This document shows positions 61,390-64,000 of a DNA stretch of 64,000 nt, piece after piece (position 1 is the first letter of the stretch; the number at the start of each line of letters is the position of its first letter). Below the pieces are notes generated by a model. That model had not been told where the DNA came from. It saw only the letters and a list, made by a program, of their open reading frames with translations, and searched no databases. Source of the DNA: Streptomyces sp. NRRL S-455 (GTDB taxonomy: Bacteria; Actinomycetota; Actinomycetes; Streptomycetales; Streptomycetaceae). The DNA is taken from positions 62,001-126,000 of the forward strand of contig NZ_JOCT01000011.1 of NCBI RefSeq assembly GCF_000717875.1, given 5' to 3'. Made by a program: the position numbers and the translations under genes.

Positions 61390-61756
61390 CGGCAACTGGC
61401 AGCGCGCCCTGCTCGAGAAATTGCTCGCGGCCGAGGGGCTCACGGCGCGGCTGTCCTGCGAGGGCGACGAACCAGCGGCCAGTCAGGACATGATCAGCGC
61501 AGGCCTCGGCATCGGCCTCATCCCGGCGATGTCCCGCCAGGTGGGTACGGAGGCACATGCCCCCGTCGCCTGGGTGCGTGTCGACGCTCCCCACTGTCGG
61601 CGGATTCTCACCCTCGTGTGGAACAGGGACGCCCACTTGTCTGAAGCCGCGTCGAAATTCCGGGAGTTCACCACAGGCAGGCCCTTCATGGCACACCGCC
61701 TGCCCGATGCGCGGTACGGTCCGGCCGTCACACCTCGTGGAAGAAACCCACGTTGA
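61390..61756 (+). pseudogene. LysR regulator 3' fragment
   Basis: The plus strand reads [40 protein letters not shown] and a typical LysR effector-domain end ([17 protein letters not shown]). The whole HTH and the front of the effector domain are missing. It abuts the cydCD fragment head to head within a few bases, so both lost their 5' parts in one rearrangement. The tail overlaps the FHA gene end by 29 bp. Confidence 0.8.
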
Positions 61757-62120
61757 CGCTGCGCGGGGCGGTGCGGTCCTGGATGACGATCTCGCCGCTG
61801 CCGCCCCTGGGCAGCGGGACGGTTCCGCCGTAGGCGAGGGGCTGGGCGTACTCCCCGACCATCAGCCGGACTTCGGAGGACGGGTCGGGCTGGGAGCCGC
61901 GCAGCCAGGTGAGTTGCCAGGTCCCGTCGGGCCCGCAGAGGAACTCCAGATGGACGCGGGAGACGAACAGCCAGTCGTCCGGCGTGGTGAGCCGGCACAC
62001 GGACTTGTCACGGCCCACGCGCAGCACCGCGCCGGGCTCGCTGGGCGCGTCGGCCATGAGCATTCCGGCCGTGGCACCCTCCTCCACCGCGGACACGGCG
62101 GCCATGGTGAGTTCGAGCAC
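61728..62120 (-). CDS. FHA-domain-like protein
   Basis: A 130-residue protein. [20 protein letters not shown] and [20 protein letters not shown] follow the FHA pattern (GR....L......SR.H..I), then [20 protein letters not shown] and [16 protein letters not shown] domains bind phosphothreonine on partner proteins. GTG 62120 has GGGGGGAA upstream. Stand-alone. Confidence 0.75.
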   Translation of the reverse strand: MLELTMAAVSAVEEGATAGMLMADAPSEPGAVLRVGRDKSVCRLTTPDDWLFVSRVHLEFLCGPDGTWQLTWLRGSQPDPSSEVRLMVGEYAQPLAYGGTVPLPRGGSGEIVIQDRTAPRSVNVGFFHEV

Positions 62121-62233
62121 GTGCGTTCCCCCCTGAGACGTTCTTGACGGGCCCCCCAGGGCCTGCCTGAGCAGGCCTTGCGCCCGCCGAATGATAGAAC
62201 GCCCGGCCGCACGGTGTCCGGCACAATGGACTC

Positions 62234-62641
62234 ATGACCGAGCGAAAGCCACCCGGCGTCGACTTCGGGTCCTGGGTCGACAAGCAGATCCGTGACGCGG
62301 AGACCCGCGGTGAGTTCGACCGGCTGCCGGGCGCGGGCAAGCCGCTGCCCGCCGATGTCGACGCCGCCTACGACGAGCTGTGGTGGGTCAAGCGGAAGAT
62401 GGCCCGCGAGGGGATCTCCGTGCTGCCGCCGACTCTGGCGCTGCGCAAGGAGGCGGAGGACGCGCTGCTCGCCGCGTACGCGGCGCCCTCCGAACGGATC
62501 GTCAGGAAGATCATCACGGAGATCAACGACAAGATCCGCGACATGATGTTCAGGCCGCCGCCCGGCCCCCCGCTGGGTATGAAGCCGTACGACGTCGAGG
62601 ACGTCGTACGGCAGTGGCGGGAGCGCCGGGCGGGTCGGTGA
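62234..62641 (+). CDS. DUF1992 / DnaJC28-like protein
   Basis: A 135-residue protein with the whole DUF1992 domain: WVDKQIRDAETRGEFDRLPG, AGKPLPADVDAAYDELWWVK and KMAREGISVLPPTLALRKEA. The family is widespread and uncharacterised in bacteria. It ends with basic QWRERRAGR. Ordinary chromosomal gene. Confidence 0.9.
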   Translation: MTERKPPGVDFGSWVDKQIRDAETRGEFDRLPGAGKPLPADVDAAYDELWWVKRKMAREGISVLPPTLALRKEAEDALLAAYAAPSERIVRKIITEINDKIRDMMFRPPPGPPLGMKPYDVEDVVRQWRERRAGR

Positions 62642-62672
62642 CCGGCCGGCCTTCGGTGGCCGGCTGACCGGT

Positions 62673-63305
62673 TCACACGTGGAGCAGCCGCTCCGCCAGC
62701 TCCCGGTAGTCCTTCAGAGCCAGCCGGAGCTGTTCGGTGTCGGCGCTCGACACCGGCTTGCCCTCGCCGCCGTCGAGCTCCTGCCAGGAGGTGCGCAGGG
62801 TGCGGCGGCGCTGGGACACGGCCTCGGTGAACCTGGCCGTGATCTCCTCCAGTACGTGGTCGGCTTCCTCGACCGCGGACCGGGGACCGTCGACGAACCC
62901 GGCGACGGCGTGCTGCAACTGCGCGACGAGCTTGTCGGACTCGTCGTGCGGGAACAGGTGGGCACCGGGGTTTCCGGCGGTCCCGGACGTGCCGGAGGTT
63001 CCCGGGGTCCCGGAGGTTCCGGGGGTCCCGGCTGGAGTGGGCTCCCCGATGCCGCGGCCCAGGCCGTCCCGGCCGGTGCCGTGCGCGTCGGCGCGGCCGG
63101 CGTCCGTGCCGTACCCGGTGCCGTGGTCCGCTTCCGCACCACGCGTGTCGGGTGCGATCCCGCGTATGTCGGCACGGTCCGTGTGCGGCCGAGCGCCGTG
63201 GCCGGTGCCGAGGGCCGTCTCACCGCGGGCATCGGGGGTGATGGGGCTGCCGGCCGCGGGGGTGTCGCCGGACGGGCGGTTCACGTCGCGGTTCATGTCG
63301 GGCAT
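62673..63305 (-). CDS. Hypothetical protein with Gly/Thr/Pro repeats
   Basis: A 210-residue protein. Residues 1-120 are low-complexity, Gly/Asp/Thr/Pro-rich, with the tandem stretch PGTSGTPGTSGTSGTAG. Residues ~125-210 are helical: LQHAVAGFVDGPRSAVEEAD and HVLEEITARFTEAV. The motif VDGPRSAVEEADHVLEE resembles VDSPREAVAEADRLLAE in the neighbouring gene, so the two share a domain. It follows that gene by three bases. Confidence 0.75.
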   Translation of the reverse strand: MPDMNRDVNRPSGDTPAAGSPITPDARGETALGTGHGARPHTDRADIRGIAPDTRGAEADHGTGYGTDAGRADAHGTGRDGLGRGIGEPTPAGTPGTSGTPGTSGTSGTAGNPGAHLFPHDESDKLVAQLQHAVAGFVDGPRSAVEEADHVLEEITARFTEAVSQRRRTLRTSWQELDGGEGKPVSSADTEQLRLALKDYRELAERLLHV

Positions 63306-63308
63306 GCC

Positions 63309-63995
63309 TCAACTCTCCTTCGCCTGGCGTCGGTGGAGCGCCCACGGCATGTGTCCGCCGCGGTTGGCCGGGGCCTTGCGGCCGCCGTTCAGTCCGGCAC
63401 GGTGCCGTCCGCTCTCGTGGCGTCCGTCCTCGCGCCGTCCGACGCCGTGGCCTCCGCCGTCGTGGCGGGTCGGCCGGACCAGCTCCTCGAACAGGGCACG
63501 GGCCGCCACCATGGCCTCGCGCATGTCTTCCGTACCGGTGCCGCCGTCCCGGGCGTCCTCCGCGCGCAGATGCGCGGCACGGTGCACGCGCCGGTAGCCG
63601 TCCACGTGGTGGGCGTGGTGCACGGACAGCGCGGCGAGCTGCTCCTCGTACTGTCCCCCGCCCGGGAAGCCCCGGGCCGCGGCGAGTTCGGCGAGCAGCC
63701 GGTCCGCCTCGGCGACCGCCTCACGCGGCGAGTCGACGAACCGCTCCTGAGCGGCCGTCCAGCGCGCCTCGTACTGTTCGCGCTGCACCGGCTCCAAGGG
63801 TCGTTCGCGCAGGTCGCCGTGGCGGTGCACGCGCTCGGCGAGTTCGCGTTCGGCGGCCTTGGCGTCGCCGTCGTGCCGGGCGACGGCCAGGTCGTACTCG
63901 GGTCCGAAGCGCCGCTTCAGGCTCGGGCCACGCCGAGGCCCTCGGGCGCGCAGGGTCATGGCGGCCGCGATGATGACGACGACCGCCGCGATCAC
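63309..63995 (-). CDS. Membrane-anchored hypothetical protein, possibly incomplete at 5' end
   Basis: At least 228 residues. The first visible residues (MIAAVVVIIAAAMTLRARG) form a hydrophobic segment; the start GTG 63995 is five bases from the window edge, so the gene may extend further. A basic region (KRRFGPEYDLAVARHDGDAK) and helical domain (ERFVDSPREAVAEADRLLAE) follow, then a His/Gly/Arg-rich tail. The opening RRFGPEYD..V..HGD motif is common in Streptomyces membrane proteins with unknown role. Probably co-transcribed with the gene at 62673. Confidence 0.75.
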   Translation of the reverse strand: MIAAVVVIIAAAMTLRARGPRRGPSLKRRFGPEYDLAVARHDGDAKAAERELAERVHRHGDLRERPLEPVQREQYEARWTAAQERFVDSPREAVAEADRLLAELAAARGFPGGGQYEEQLAALSVHHAHHVDGYRRVHRAAHLRAEDARDGGTGTEDMREAMVAARALFEELVRPTRHDGGGHGVGRREDGRHESGRHRAGLNGGRKAPANRGGHMPWALHRRQAKES

Positions 63996-64000
63996 GATCA

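Overview
The window is high-GC actinobacterial DNA and almost certainly comes from a Streptomyces. It has GTG and TTG starts with strong Shine-Dalgarno sites, many four-base start/stop overlaps, XRE-DUF5753/DUF397/ATP-binding regulator groups, an F420-dependent oxidoreductase, GC-rich intergenic repeats typical of the genus, and a KstR-type steroid regulator with its boxes. No rRNA, tRNA or CRISPR array was recognised.

Positions 1-16,800 hold a 3,7-dihydroxytropolone (trl-type) biosynthetic locus. The core is trlH (prephenate dehydratase joined to chorismate mutase), an AfsA-like hot-dog protein, trlF (PaaY-like), trlE (FAD monooxygenase) and trlD/trlC (two-component flavin monooxygenase), all on the minus strand, and trlB (class II DAHP synthase) and trlA (MaoC-type hydratase) on the plus strand. 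Phenylpyruvate made by TrlB/TrlH would enter phenylacetyl-CoA catabolism encoded outside the window; TrlA diverts the ring-opened product to a seven-membered ring, which TrlF, TrlE and TrlCD trim and hydroxylate. The core is flanked by an MFS exporter with a TetR regulator on the left and a paralogous TetR regulator with a siderophore-interacting flavoprotein on the right. The two flanks share a 20-bp operator, and the two divergent promoters inside the core share a different element. Two supply genes inside the core are dead: an E1-alpha subunit of a 2-oxoacid dehydrogenase and a chorismate synthase fragment. Other wreckage (transposase tail, DHA2 exporter remnant) lies at the left border.

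Positions 16,800-28,240 are mostly ordinary chromosome: an amidase, a Gly/Pro/Gln-tailed membrane protein, an LLM oxidoreductase, a three-gene substrate-binding/von Willebrand membrane operon, a glycosyltransferase-methyltransferase-alpha/alpha-barrel operon, and kstR. A clear TPP riboswitch follows kstR on the opposite strand with no thiamine gene behind it.

Positions 28,240-46,700 contain a ferredoxin/aldehyde dehydrogenase pair, a metallo-hydrolase, XRE regulators, an RHS remnant followed by a 34-residue membrane peptide, a cobalamin-riboswitch operon for an ECF-type transporter with a surface alpha/alpha-barrel protein, and a divergent CYP125/steroid thiolase pair. KstR-like boxes lie at three divergent promoters. 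Two GC-rich repeats have entered coding sequence of the cobalamin operon.

Positions 46,700-64,000 start with secreted and membrane proteins and become an accessory zone from about 52,900: an IS5-type element with a frameshifted transposase, solitary IS ends, fragments of biotin carboxylase, an IS5-type transposase, cydCD and a LysR regulator, two secreted RTX-like repeat proteins, a berberine-bridge-type oxidase and a nuclease-like protein. Chromosome-like genes (FHA, DUF1992 and a pair of related hypothetical genes) close the window.
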